A program made the translations under genes and the position numbers. A stretch of DNA of 64,000 bases from Streptomyces sp. MBT53 (GTDB taxonomy: Bacteria; Actinomycetota; Actinomycetes; Streptomycetales; Streptomycetaceae), in NCBI RefSeq assembly GCF_016654115.1, contig NZ_JAEQAZ010000004.1:62001-126000 (forward strand), given 5' to 3'. This document shows positions 27,158 through 36,552 of this stretch, one piece after another. How positions within the stretch are numbered: position 1 is the first letter of the stretch; each line of letters opens with the position of its first letter. Below the pieces are notes generated by a model. The model saw nothing but the letters and a program-made list of their open reading frames with translations, did no database searches and had not been told where the DNA came from.

Positions 27158-28279
27158 ATGGACGTCAGGACGGCCCACCAGGACCTCCACAGTGCGCGGG
27201 GCGCCCTGCGCGGCGAGCATCCCGGGCGGTCCCGGAACCCCGTGATCAAAGTGGCGGACCTCGCCTGGCTGGAGTTCGAGAAACCCGACCTGGACCGCGC
27301 CGAGGTCTTCGCCCGCGACTTCGGCTTCGGAGTCGCCGCCCGCACCCCGGACGAGCTGTGGCTGCGCGGCACCTTCGCGGGCTCCCCCTGCATGGTGATC
27401 CGGCGCGGCCGTACGTCCCGTTTCATCGGCCCGGCGTTCCGCGCCGCCGAGCGTGCCGACCTGGACCGGCTGGCCCGGGCGACGGGCACGGACGTACGGG
27501 ACTCCGATGTACCCGGCGGCGGCGGGTCCGTGAGTCTCCTCGACCCCTCGGGCTTCCCGGTCCGCGTCGTGCACTGCGCCGAATCGCTGCCCGCTCTCCC
27601 CGAACAGCGGCCGCTGCTCCTCAACTTCGGCACCGATCACCGCCGTACGAACGTCACGCAGCGACCTCCTCGGGAGCCGTCCCGCATCCAGCGCCTGGGT
27701 CATGTGGTCGTGGAGACTAGGGTGTTCGGCCGCGCGCTGGACTGGTACCTGGACACACTCGGCATGATCGTGTCCGACTTCCTGTTCCTGGACGGGCAGC
27801 GCGACCGTGGCCCCACCATGGCCTTCATCCGCTGCGACCTGGGCAGCGTGCCCGCCGACCACCACACCCTGGCCATGCACCTCGGCCCGGGCAACGGGTA
27901 CGTCCACTCCGCCTACCAGGTCACCGACCTGGACGCCATCGCCGTGGGCGGCGAGTACCTCAACGAACGCGGCTACCAGCGGAGTTGGGGCATCGGACGG
28001 CACATCCAGGGCAGCCAGCTCTTCGACTACTGGCGCGACCCCGACCACTTGATGCTGGAGCACTTCGCCGACGGCGACCTCTTCACCCGCGACCTGGAAC
28101 CCGGCTGGGCTCCCATGTCCACCAGCGGCCTCGCCCAGTGGGGCCCGCCTGCCACCCGCGACTTCCTCGGCGCGAGCCCTTCCCCGCGACGGGTCCGCGA
28201 GGTGGTCCAGGCCCTGCGCGGTGACAACGAGATGGACCCGGCACGCCTGCTGGGCCTGCTCAGGGCCGCCAACTCCTGA
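27158..28279 (+). CDS. Extradiol ring-cleavage dioxygenase (VOC superfamily)
   Basis: 373 residues with two vicinal-oxygen-chelate domains (about 30-145 and 178-310), as in BphC-like type I extradiol dioxygenases. The Fe(II) ligands are visible as H182 (LGHVVVETRVF), H250 (YVHSAYQVTD) and E301 (LMLEHFADGD); the DHH at 234-236 matches the catalytic histidine region. It would cleave a catechol next to the hydroxyls with O2. GGAGGAG lies 5 bp before the ATG. It is the first gene of an operon with a FAA-hydrolase-family enzyme, FAD monooxygenase and acetoacetyl-CoA synthetase. The actual catechol is unknown. Confidence 0.92.
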   Translation: MDVRTAHQDLHSARGALRGEHPGRSRNPVIKVADLAWLEFEKPDLDRAEVFARDFGFGVAARTPDELWLRGTFAGSPCMVIRRGRTSRFIGPAFRAAERADLDRLARATGTDVRDSDVPGGGGSVSLLDPSGFPVRVVHCAESLPALPEQRPLLLNFGTDHRRTNVTQRPPREPSRIQRLGHVVVETRVFGRALDWYLDTLGMIVSDFLFLDGQRDRGPTMAFIRCDLGSVPADHHTLAMHLGPGNGYVHSAYQVTDLDAIAVGGEYLNERGYQRSWGIGRHIQGSQLFDYWRDPDHLMLEHFADGDLFTRDLEPGWAPMSTSGLAQWGPPATRDFLGASPSPRRVREVVQALRGDNEMDPARLLGLLRAANS

Positions 28280-28307
28280 CCCCCAACCCCCTGACAGAGG
28301 CACCGAC

Positions 28308-29246
28308 ATGAGCACCAACGTCCTGCGCACCGCCGACGGCTGGTGGGTGGTGCGCGACTCACGCGCCGTCCGCATCGACACCAAGGCAGTCACCACCGCC
28401 GAACTCCTGGCAGACCGCGATGCCGTACGAGAGACCGCCGCGAGCGGCGGGGCGGGCACCCCGGTGGCCGACCTCGTGGCCCTCTCCCCCGTCACCACTC
28501 CCTGCCGGGTCGTCGCCCAGATGGTCAACTACCGCAGCCACGCCCGCGATTCGGGCTTCTCCGGCGACATCCCGGCCACCTTCTTCCGCAAGGCGTCCGG
28601 CTCGGTCAGCGGCCCCGACGACGCGATCGTCCGCCCCTCCCACGTGAACTTCCTCGACTACGAGGTCGAACTGGGCCTCGTCATGGGGGCGTTGCTGCCC
28701 GTGGGCACCGTGGTGGAGGAGCGGGACCTGCCGTCGTACGTCGCCGGGCTCGTCGTCACCGACGACGTCAGCGCGCGGGACGTACAGCTGACGAAGACGC
28801 AGTTCTACGAGAGCAAGTCGTATCCCACGTTCACGCCGACCGGGCCCTATCTCAGCCTGCTGGAACCGGAGGACTTCGGCCATCTCCTCGACCTGCGGCT
28901 GCGGTTGAGCGTCAACGGGGAGCTGCGGCAGGACCGCACGCTCGCCGACATGATCGTGCGTCCCGCGCGGGCGCTCACACTGCTGGCCCGGTTCCAGACG
29001 CTGGAGCCCGGCGACCTGCTGCTGACCGGTACCCCGGGAGGCACCGCGCTGAAGGCCCCGCCGAAGGCCGTGGAGAAGCTCGGCGCGCTGTTGCCGCCGG
29101 CGGTGAAGTGGAAGGCGTTCTTCAAGAGCCAGGCGAAGAACCCGCACTACCTGCGCCACGGCGACCGGATCACCGCCACCATCGCCACCCCGGACGGACG
29201 CATCGACCTGGGCGAGCAGCACACCTCCGTGACCGACGCGACCTGA
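28308..29246 (+). CDS. Fumarylacetoacetate-hydrolase-family enzyme
   Basis: 312 residues. The FAH fold is shown by NYRSHARDSG, the metal-ligand motif FLDYEVELGLV (E119, E121), a third ligand in VTDDVSARDVQ, and LLTGTPGGTAL. Family members hydrolyse or hydrate the products of aromatic ring cleavage (acylpyruvate or fumarylacetoacetate hydrolysis, 2-keto-4-pentenoate hydration). The ATG at 28308 follows the dioxygenase stop by 28 bp. With an acetoacetyl-CoA synthetase later in the operon, a reaction releasing acetoacetate is plausible. Confidence 0.92.
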   Translation: MSTNVLRTADGWWVVRDSRAVRIDTKAVTTAELLADRDAVRETAASGGAGTPVADLVALSPVTTPCRVVAQMVNYRSHARDSGFSGDIPATFFRKASGSVSGPDDAIVRPSHVNFLDYEVELGLVMGALLPVGTVVEERDLPSYVAGLVVTDDVSARDVQLTKTQFYESKSYPTFTPTGPYLSLLEPEDFGHLLDLRLRLSVNGELRQDRTLADMIVRPARALTLLARFQTLEPGDLLLTGTPGGTALKAPPKAVEKLGALLPPAVKWKAFFKSQAKNPHYLRHGDRITATIATPDGRIDLGEQHTSVTDAT

Positions 29247-29267
29247 AACCCTTGAAGTGAGCCGCAC

Positions 29268-30872
29268 ATGAGTGTCGAGACCGACTCGGCGGAGATACCC
29301 GTGGTGATCGTCGGAGCCGGGCCCGTGGGCGTGACCGCTGCCCTTCTGCTCGCCCGGCACGGCGTCCGGAGCGTCGTCCTGGAACGCCACCAGGACGTCT
29401 ACCCGCTGCCGCGCGCCGTCGCCGCGGACGACGAGGTACGCCGGATTCTCCAAGCCGCGGGCGTGGACGGAGAGTTCGACGCCATCGCCCGGCCCGCGCG
29501 CGGGCTGCGGCTGCTGGACGCCCGGCACCGGGTGATGGCCGAGTTCTCCCGCGCCGCACAGGGCCCGCATGGCTTCCCGCAGACCAGCATGTTCGACCAG
29601 CCCGCGCTGGAACGCGTGTTGCGCGCCGCACTGGCAGCCGCCCCGGAATGCGAGCTGCGGACGGGGGCGGAGGTCACCGGCGTCGAGCAGGACGGCGCAG
29701 GACCGGTCCAAGTGACGTACCGCGGGACCGAGGGCGACCACGTGCTGCTCGCGGACGCCGTACTCGGCTGCGACGGGGCCGGCAGCGTCACCCGCGCCGC
29801 CGTCGGTTCGCGATGGGAGGATCTGCGCTTCGAAGAGCGCTGGACGGTCGTCGACGTGCGCACCAGCCTCCCGGTCCGCTGCTGGGAGGGCGTGGACCAG
29901 GTCTGCGACCCGGCGCGCCCGGCGACGTTCATGCGGATCGGCGAGGACCGCTACCGCTGGGAATTCCGGCTTCCGGACGACACACGACTGGATCACGAAC
30001 GGTTGCGGGAGCTGGTCGCGCCCTGGGTGGACCTCTCCGCCGGCGCCGACTTCGAGGTGGTGCGGCAGGCGCGGTACACCTTCCGGGCCCGCACGGCCGA
30101 CCGCTGGCGCAGTGGCCGTGTCTTCCTCCTCGGTGACGCCGCCCACCTCACCCCGCCGTTCATCGGACAGGGACTGTGCGCCGGCCTGCGCGACGCCCGC
30201 AACCTGAGCTGGAAGCTGGCCCGGTTCCTCCAACAGGGCGCCGAGGAGCGGCTGTTGGAGACCTACGAAAGCGAACGCAAGCCCCACGCCCGCCGCATGA
30301 TCCGCCTCGCGGTCGCGATGGGCTGGGCCATGACCGGCGGCCAGGACGGCGCCGCCGCCCTCCGCCGCGGCGCACTCAGCGCGGCCGTCCGCATACCGGG
30401 GCTCAGCACGGCGGCGGCACGCGACCTCACCCCGCCCCTGACGGCGGGACCGCTCGTCCGACGCCCGTCACGCCTCGGCCGACGCGGTCCGGTCGGCGGC
30501 TTCTGCCCACAGCCCTGGGTGAACGTCGGCGGTCGGCCAACGCGCCTCGACGAACTGCTCGGCGACTTCTTCGCGGTACTGGCCCTCGCTCCTCCGCCGC
30601 CCACTGTGACGGCGGTCGCCGACGGCATCGGCGCCCGCATCCTGTCCGTGACCGACCTGGACGACGACGGGGGCCTCGCGACGTGGCTGCGCGAGGGACG
30701 GGCTGAGGCCGTGCTGCTGCGCCCGGACCGCGTCGTGATGGACGTCGTCCCGACCGGCGGCCACGACTTCACGGGGACGGCCGGCTGGGCGTCCCTGCTG
30801 CACACCTCCCGAAGGCCTCTCCCCGCCCAACGGGCCACCCGGAACACCTTGTTGAGGAGCACGACACGATGA
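29268..30872 (+). CDS. FAD-dependent aromatic hydroxylase (MhpA/PheA-like)
   Basis: 534 residues of the PHBH-type flavoprotein monooxygenases. The N-terminal FAD motif is VVIVGAGPVGVTAALLLARHG, the NADPH/FAD DG-type motif is AVLGCDGAGSVTRAAVG, and the second FAD motif is GRVFLLGDAAHLTPPFIGQG. It would hydroxylate a phenol to a catechol, supplying the dioxygenase. The C-terminal region (about 430-534) is a thioredoxin-like tail as in MhpA. Its stop overlaps the next start (ATGA). Confidence 0.93.
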   Translation: MSVETDSAEIPVVIVGAGPVGVTAALLLARHGVRSVVLERHQDVYPLPRAVAADDEVRRILQAAGVDGEFDAIARPARGLRLLDARHRVMAEFSRAAQGPHGFPQTSMFDQPALERVLRAALAAAPECELRTGAEVTGVEQDGAGPVQVTYRGTEGDHVLLADAVLGCDGAGSVTRAAVGSRWEDLRFEERWTVVDVRTSLPVRCWEGVDQVCDPARPATFMRIGEDRYRWEFRLPDDTRLDHERLRELVAPWVDLSAGADFEVVRQARYTFRARTADRWRSGRVFLLGDAAHLTPPFIGQGLCAGLRDARNLSWKLARFLQQGAEERLLETYESERKPHARRMIRLAVAMGWAMTGGQDGAAALRRGALSAAVRIPGLSTAAARDLTPPLTAGPLVRRPSRLGRRGPVGGFCPQPWVNVGGRPTRLDELLGDFFAVLALAPPPPTVTAVADGIGARILSVTDLDDDGGLATWLREGRAEAVLLRPDRVVMDVVPTGGHDFTGTAGWASLLHTSRRPLPAQRATRNTLLRSTTR

Positions 30873-32836
30873 CCACGTCCCACCCGGAACCGTTCTTCAC
30901 TCCCGACACCGAGGTCGCCGCCGGCAGTCGCATCGCGGACTTCGCGCGCGGCGTCGGGATGGATGGTTCGGACTACGCCGCCCTGCACCGCTGGTCGGTC
31001 ACCGATCTGACCGGCTTCTGGGGAGCCGTGTGGGAGTACTTCGGCGTCGACGCGGACACGCCGTACGAGGAGGTGCTGGCCGAGGAGATCATGCCGGGCA
31101 CCCGCTGGTTCACCGGCGCCACCCTGAACTACGCCCACCACGCCCTGCGCAACCTCGCGGACGACGACGTGGCGATCATCGCCCTCGACGAGACCGGCTC
31201 CCGCTACCAGGTGACCGGGAAGCGGCTGCGCGATCAGGTCGCTTCGGTGGCCGCGACCCTGCGGGACCTGGGCGTCGGCACGGGTGACCGCGTCGTCGGC
31301 TACCTCCCCAACACCCCGCACGCGATCGTCGCCTTCCTCGCCACCGCGAGCCTGGGCGCCGTGTGGTCCGTGTGCGGGCAGGACTACGCGCCGACGGCCG
31401 CCGCCAACCGCTTCGCCCAGCTCGAACCCACCGTCCTGATCGCCGCCGACGGCTACCTCTTCAACGGCACCACGCACGACCGCCGCGACGCCGCCCTCGA
31501 ACTCGCCCGCGGGCTAACGACGTTGAAGGCCACTCTGCTCGTGGACCACATGGGCCTGCCGTGGCCCGCGCGGAACTACCCGTCGCCGGTCATTTCGTGG
31601 GAGGACGCCTCCACCCGTGCCGAGCGACTCGCCTGTACGGCCGTGCCGTTCGACCACCCGCTGTGGGTCGTCTTCTCCTCCGGCACCACCGGCCTCCCCA
31701 AGGGCATCGTCCACGGGCACGGCGGTGTCCTGCTGGAACACCTGAAGACCCTGGGACTGCACTCCGACCTCGGCCCCGGCGACCGGCTGCTCTGGTACAC
31801 CACCACCCACTGGATGATGTGGAACCTGGTCGCCTCCACCCTCCTCACCGGCGCGACCACCTGCACCTACGACGGCAGCCCCGCACCACTCGCCCGACCG
31901 GACGTCCTGTGGGAACTCGCCGCCCGGCACCGCGTGACCGTCTTCGGCACCAGCCCCCAATTCCTCCTGGGCATGGCCAAGTTCGGCATCGACCCCGCCG
32001 CCGCGCACGACCTCTCCTCGATCCGTGTCGTCGGCTGCACCGGCTCCGCCCTGCCCGCCTCCGCCTACCCGTGGGTCCGCGACCACGTCGCCGGGCACGC
32101 TCTGCTCGCCTCCATCAGCGGCGGCACCGACATCGTCTCCGGGTTCGCCGGCAGCGCGCCCAACACCCCGGTCTGGGCGGGTGAGTTGTCCGCGCCCCAC
32201 CTGGGTGTGGCGCTCGCCGCCCACGACGCCGAGGGTTTCCCGGTGCGGGACGAGGTCGGCGAACTCGTCGTCACCCGGCCCATGCCGTCCATGCCGCTGT
32301 ACTTCTGGAACGACCCCGACGGCACCCGCTACCGCGAGGCGTACTTCACCGCCTACCCCGGCGTGTGGCGCCACGGCGACTGGATCACCCTCACCTCTCA
32401 CGGCTCGGTCGTCGTCCACGGCCGCTCCGACTCCACCCTCAACCGCCACGGAGTACGGCTGGGCAGCGCCGACATCCACGACGTCGTCGAGCAACTCCCC
32501 GAGATCACGGAGGCGTTGGTCATCGGGGCAGAGGAGCCCGACGGCGGCTACTGGATGCCGCTGTTCGTCGTCCTCGCGGCCGGCGCGCGTCTCGACGACG
32601 CCCTCCGCGACCGCATCCGCGACGCGCTCCGCAGCGGCGCCTCGCCCCGACATGTCCCCGACGAGATCCTCGAAGTCACTGCGATCCCCCACACCCGTAC
32701 CGGCAAGAAGCTCGAAGTCCCCGTCAAGCGACTGCTCCAGGGCCACGCCGTGGAGCAGGTCGTCAATCCCGACGCTGTCGATGCCCCTGCGCTGCTCGAC
32801 TACTTCGTCCGGCTGGGCGCCGAGCGTCGTGGGTGA
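30869..32836 (+). CDS. Acetoacetyl-CoA synthetase
   Basis: 655 residues, the length of AacS. Adenylation motifs: VFSSGTTGLPKGIVHGHGG (A3), ISGGTDIVSGF, VWRHGDWITLT, GRSDSTLNRHGVRLG and the catalytic lysine in TRTGKKLEVPVKRLL. The N-terminal TRWFTGATLNYAHHAL is typical of the acetoacetate/acetyl-CoA synthetase group, and the WMMWN region is AacS-like rather than Acs. It would activate acetoacetate released by the ring-cleavage pathway for beta-ketothiolase. Translationally coupled to the hydroxylase gene. Confidence 0.93.
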   Translation: MTTSHPEPFFTPDTEVAAGSRIADFARGVGMDGSDYAALHRWSVTDLTGFWGAVWEYFGVDADTPYEEVLAEEIMPGTRWFTGATLNYAHHALRNLADDDVAIIALDETGSRYQVTGKRLRDQVASVAATLRDLGVGTGDRVVGYLPNTPHAIVAFLATASLGAVWSVCGQDYAPTAAANRFAQLEPTVLIAADGYLFNGTTHDRRDAALELARGLTTLKATLLVDHMGLPWPARNYPSPVISWEDASTRAERLACTAVPFDHPLWVVFSSGTTGLPKGIVHGHGGVLLEHLKTLGLHSDLGPGDRLLWYTTTHWMMWNLVASTLLTGATTCTYDGSPAPLARPDVLWELAARHRVTVFGTSPQFLLGMAKFGIDPAAAHDLSSIRVVGCTGSALPASAYPWVRDHVAGHALLASISGGTDIVSGFAGSAPNTPVWAGELSAPHLGVALAAHDAEGFPVRDEVGELVVTRPMPSMPLYFWNDPDGTRYREAYFTAYPGVWRHGDWITLTSHGSVVVHGRSDSTLNRHGVRLGSADIHDVVEQLPEITEALVIGAEEPDGGYWMPLFVVLAAGARLDDALRDRIRDALRSGASPRHVPDEILEVTAIPHTRTGKKLEVPVKRLLQGHAVEQVVNPDAVDAPALLDYFVRLGAERRG

Positions 32837-32930
32837 GTTGTACAGGTGTTGCGCGCGAGCCCGGCCCGGGCCGCGATCTTTCGAGCTGAGCGGCGCGCCC
32901 TCGGTACCGGGCGGGGCCCTAAGCCGGAGC

Positions 32931-33536
32931 TCACCGGCCCTCGAACCCCTCGGCCCGGCTCCAGTTGAGCGTGGTGCTCCTCCCGAAGACCACCCGCTGT
33001 CCGTCCTCGGAGACCGTGGCACGCTCCCAGCCGTCGAAGTTCCTCGTGACGTCGACGCTCCAGTCGGTCAGGTCGCCGACACCGACGGCCGCGAGGGACT
33101 CGGTCGGTGGCTCGCCGTCGTAGCAGTAGGGGCCGAAGTCGGCGATGGCCGCGACGGTTCCGTTGTCGGTGCGCAGGTGGATGCCCTGGCAGGCGTCGGT
33201 CGTCGTGCGGTAGATGACCTTTGGTACGGTCCAGGCCTTCGCCCGGGGGCTGTAGTGCTGCTCGACGAGCCCCTTGCCCCGCCGGTAGTGCAGGGCCACG
33301 CGGCGGCCGTCACCGAGTTCCACCACGGCGTCGTACGGGCTTGGACTGCCGGTCCAAGGGAGGTCGCTCTTCTCCAGTTCGGAGGCGTAGGCCGTGGACT
33401 CCGGCGAGGCTGGGGCACTCCCAGAGGGTTGTCTCACCGGCGCCGAGGTCTGATGCGCGCACGCCACCGCCAGAGTCAGAGTCATGAGCACGCCGAGCAT
33501 CCCTCTGACCGGCGCCCTCATGGCGGGCTTGTGCAT
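32931..33536 (-). CDS. Putative lipoprotein of unknown function
   Basis: 201 residues. An N-terminal hydrophobic signal (MLGVLMTLTLAVACAHQ) ends in a cysteine, resembling a lipobox although with Ala/Val rather than Leu at -3. The mature part is beta-rich with paired cysteines (TTDACQGIHL, FGPYCYDGE) that may form a disulfide. The ATG at 33536 has GGGAGG 5 bp upstream. It is convergent with the acetoacetyl-CoA synthetase gene. No domain is recognised. Confidence 0.72.
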   Translation of the reverse strand: MHKPAMRAPVRGMLGVLMTLTLAVACAHQTSAPVRQPSGSAPASPESTAYASELEKSDLPWTGSPSPYDAVVELGDGRRVALHYRRGKGLVEQHYSPRAKAWTVPKVIYRTTTDACQGIHLRTDNGTVAAIADFGPYCYDGEPPTESLAAVGVGDLTDWSVDVTRNFDGWERATVSEDGQRVVFGRSTTLNWSRAEGFEGR

Positions 33537-33624
33537 ACGTGCCTCCCGTCGCTCCGCCGCAGCATAAGGGCGACTCGCAACGGACCTCCGCCACCGGCCT
33601 GGCAGCAGCGGAGGTCCAGCCGCT

Positions 33625-35067
33625 TCAAGGAGTGGTCGGCGCTCCGGTCCAGATGCGGCGCTCCGCGCTCAGCGGGTCGTCCAGTGTGTGCGGGGTGGTG
33701 TCCCAAGTCATCGTGGTGCGGCGCTTGTCGGTGTAGCGAGGCCACTCGGGGCCCGGGTCGAGGTCGCGGACGAAGGCGACCCAGGCTCCGTGCATCGCGT
33801 CGGCGAGGGACTGGGGCGGATGCGGGCCCGTCGCGGCCGTGACGCGCTCGGCGTCGAGGAGGTCGAACGCGAAGGGGATCTCGACGCAGTGGGCGGCGCT
33901 TCCATAGGTGAAGTGGTAGAGCCAGGTGGGGAGTTCGTGGTGTGCGCGGGTTTCGGCGAGGGCGAGTGAAGGGCCCCGGAAGATGGCGTCGGTGAGGGCC
34001 TGGCCCACGCGTTGTGCCGGGTCGTCGTCGCTGTGGAGGGTGACGTAGGCGGTCACGGACTCCGGGGCCAACCCGTTCGCGGCCAGCACGGCTTGTACGG
34101 CCTCGATCGGTGCGGGAGCCTCTGCCGCACCGGTCCCGACCGGCGGGTTGAACTCCCGCCGGGTGAAGCCGAGCAACAGCGGGACGGGAGCGGCGCTGCC
34201 GTCGGCGAAGGCCTCGGGCACGGGGACGGGGATCAACTCCCCGTCGGCAAAGGGTGCCAGTGTCAGCCCGGCCTCCGGAGTGGCCAAGGCGTCCTGGAGC
34301 GCGAGCAGTTCCTCGACGGCCAGGTCGCGGAGCGCGGAAGCGAGGGCGGGGACACCCGTACGTTCCGTCAGGCGGGCCGAGTCGGCGAGTGCGTCGCGTC
34401 GGCGCTGGGGGGACCTGACCGCGCCGGACTGGGAGATCGCGGCGCGGAAGAGCCCGTGGGCGGCGGGAGTCGCCATCAGGGTCTGCGCGGCGCCGCCGCC
34501 GGCCGACTGTCCGGCGACCGTGACCTTCGCGGGGTCGCCGCCGAACGCGTCGATGTTGTCGCGTACCCAGGTCAGTGCGGCGATCCAGTCGAGCACGCCG
34601 CGGTTGTCGGGGGCGTCGTCGAGGTGGAGGAAGCCCTCGATGCCGAGGCGGTAGCCGATCGACACCAGGACGACTCCGTCGCGGGTGAAGGCCGAGCCGT
34701 CGTACCAGGGGCTGGCGGCGGATCCGGCGACATAGCCGCCGCCGTGGATCCAGACGAGGACCGGCAGGCCCGCGCCCGGTTGCGGGTCGGGGGTGAAGAC
34801 GTTGAGGTTGAGGACTCCGTCGCCCGGTATCGAGGGTTCGGGGATGGTGGTGGGGCCGTCGAGGATGAAGGGACGGCGCTGCGCGGTGGGCCCGTACCGG
34901 GTGGCGTCGAGCGGTTCGGTCCACGGCTCGGGCGGGACGGGGGCGGCGAAGCGGAGGTCGCCGACCGGGGGCTTGGCGTAGGGGATGCCGAGGAAGCGGG
35001 CGGTGGCGTGCCGCCACGTCCCGAGGACGGGTCCCTGGGACGTGGCGGCGATCACGGACTGGGGCAC
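33625..35067 (-). CDS. Type-B carboxylesterase
   Basis: 480 residues of the carboxylesterase B family: FLGIPYAKPPVGDLRF at the N-terminus, oxyanion HGGGYVAGSA, nucleophile serine in VAGQSAGGGAAQTL, and the acid/histidine region AHCVEIPFAF. There is no signal peptide, so it is cytoplasmic. GTG start at 35067 with AAGGAAG upstream. It follows the MFS gene by 64 bp and probably shares its transcript, so the transporter may import an ester or glycoside ester substrate for it. Confidence 0.92.
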   Translation of the reverse strand: MPQSVIAATSQGPVLGTWRHATARFLGIPYAKPPVGDLRFAAPVPPEPWTEPLDATRYGPTAQRRPFILDGPTTIPEPSIPGDGVLNLNVFTPDPQPGAGLPVLVWIHGGGYVAGSAASPWYDGSAFTRDGVVLVSIGYRLGIEGFLHLDDAPDNRGVLDWIAALTWVRDNIDAFGGDPAKVTVAGQSAGGGAAQTLMATPAAHGLFRAAISQSGAVRSPQRRRDALADSARLTERTGVPALASALRDLAVEELLALQDALATPEAGLTLAPFADGELIPVPVPEAFADGSAAPVPLLLGFTRREFNPPVGTGAAEAPAPIEAVQAVLAANGLAPESVTAYVTLHSDDDPAQRVGQALTDAIFRGPSLALAETRAHHELPTWLYHFTYGSAAHCVEIPFAFDLLDAERVTAATGPHPPQSLADAMHGAWVAFVRDLDPGPEWPRYTDKRRTTMTWDTTPHTLDDPLSAERRIWTGAPTTP

Positions 35068-35131
35068 GGAGCAACTTCCTTGTGGAGGTGGGTGGTTAAC
35101 AGGTGACGGCCGAAGTGTCGTGCCTGGCGCG

Positions 35132-36430
35132 TTACTTGACGCTCTTGATCGGCCGGATGGCGAGCGCGCTGATCAGTACGACGGCCATGGCGAAGGCGAA
35201 CAGGACGCGGTAGCCAGGCAGTTTGTCGCTGCCTGCAGCGAAGGAGGTGATCAGTACGGAGGCGATGATCGGGCCGAGTGCCTGCGGGATGTTGGTGGCG
35301 ATGTTGAGGATGCCGAGGTCCTTGCCGGCGGCCGAGCCCTTGGGCAGAACCTCGGTCATCAGGGCCATGTCCAGCGACATGTATGTACCGAAGCCCATGC
35401 CGCTCACCAGCGCGTAGGCGTACATCGCGGGCAGGGTGGGGCTGAGCAGCGGGATGGCCATGGAGAGAGCGAGCAGGACCGACGCGCCGATCACGAAGAT
35501 CTTGCGGCGGCCGGTGCGGTCGGAGATCTTCGCGGCCGGGACGGCGGCGACGAGGGTGCCGACGAGGGCGAGGACGGACATCAACTGCTGGGCGCTGTCG
35601 ACCGCGTCGCCGTCGAGGCCGACATAGTCCTGGAGGGCGTAGCGCTGGTAGGTGGCGACACCCCAGTAGCCGAGGATGAAGGCCATGCGGGCCACGAACG
35701 CCCAGGCGAAGTCGGGGTGTTGGCGTGGAGAGACCCAGAAGCCGGTGAGGAACTCCCGCCAGGAGAAGGGCTCCGCGGGTTCGGGGCGCGTGCGGTCCCG
35801 GTTGAGCAGGACGAACGCGAGCACGGTCACGAGGACGATCGCCGCGATGACGCCGTAGCCGAGGCCGAGGCGTCCGGCGTAGCGGGCGGCGAGGATCACA
35901 CCGAGGGTGGCGCCGAGGTTGGAGCCGAGACCGACGAAGGCGGAGACGATGCCGAACCGGCGGGGAGCCACCCGGTCGGCCATGACGGCGGTGAGCGGGG
36001 CCTGAATTACGTTCAGCAGCACCTGGACGGCGACCCACAGCAGGGTGAGCCAGAGCAGGGTGGTGGCGTGGGAGATGGCCAGCAGGGTGAGGACCGCGCC
36101 GACGGCGCCGAACAGCATCCAGGGGGTGCGGCGGCCGAGGCGGCCCCGGGTGCGGTCGGAGATGGCACCGATGATCGGCTGGGCGAAGAGCGTGACGATG
36201 GACGAGGTCATCGTCACCAGGGCGAGGTTCGATTCCTTCGCGGCGGCGTCGAGGTTCTGGATCTGGGTGGGAAGCAGAACGACGACGAGGCCGGCGTAGG
36301 CGGTGTAGAGAGCGGCGAATCCCGCACCCATCGACCACATCAGGACGTTGACCTGGGAGCGGCCCAGGGTGTCGTCCGTTTGGGATGTGGCGGGGGCGGA
36401 AGAGGTCGAAGCGGACAAGGACGCCTCCAC
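35132..36430 (-). CDS. MFS transporter, probable sugar or glycoside permease
   Basis: About 432 residues with twelve membrane segments. The loop GAISDRTRGRLGRRTPWMLF after helix 2 is characteristic of MFS/GPH-like sugar porters, and its repeat AAKISDRTGRRKIF occurs in the second half. The start is uncertain: GTG at 36430 gives the length stated, while GGAGG followed after 5 bp by a TTG (36418) is an alternative. It is divergent from a ROK-family regulator, a type that often controls sugar uptake, and followed by an esterase gene. Confidence 0.9.
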   Translation of the reverse strand: MEASLSASTSSAPATSQTDDTLGRSQVNVLMWSMGAGFAALYTAYAGLVVVLLPTQIQNLDAAAKESNLALVTMTSSIVTLFAQPIIGAISDRTRGRLGRRTPWMLFGAVGAVLTLLAISHATTLLWLTLLWVAVQVLLNVIQAPLTAVMADRVAPRRFGIVSAFVGLGSNLGATLGVILAARYAGRLGLGYGVIAAIVLVTVLAFVLLNRDRTRPEPAEPFSWREFLTGFWVSPRQHPDFAWAFVARMAFILGYWGVATYQRYALQDYVGLDGDAVDSAQQLMSVLALVGTLVAAVPAAKISDRTGRRKIFVIGASVLLALSMAIPLLSPTLPAMYAYALVSGMGFGTYMSLDMALMTEVLPKGSAAGKDLGILNIATNIPQALGPIIASVLITSFAAGSDKLPGYRVLFAFAMAVVLISALAIRPIKSVK

Positions 36431-36480
36431 GGGGACGGACCGGCTTCGTTGCCGGTGTCGGGAGTATGGACTCGCCCATT

Positions 36481-36505
36481 TATTTATTTCAAGACTCGAA
36501 AAAAT
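36481..36505. promoter_or_regulatory. AT-rich ROK-type operator candidate
   Basis: In the 122-bp gap between the MFS and ROK genes a sharply AT-rich block contains TTTATTTC-N7-GAAAAAAT. This resembles the TTATTT...AAATAA form of ROK operators (NagC/Mlc type), 6 of 8 positions symmetric. It probably also includes promoter elements for either gene. Confidence 0.5.
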
Positions 36506-36552
36506 ATATCTTGGCCACCTTGACCGGATCACCCAGCGCCGGAGGCACAATC

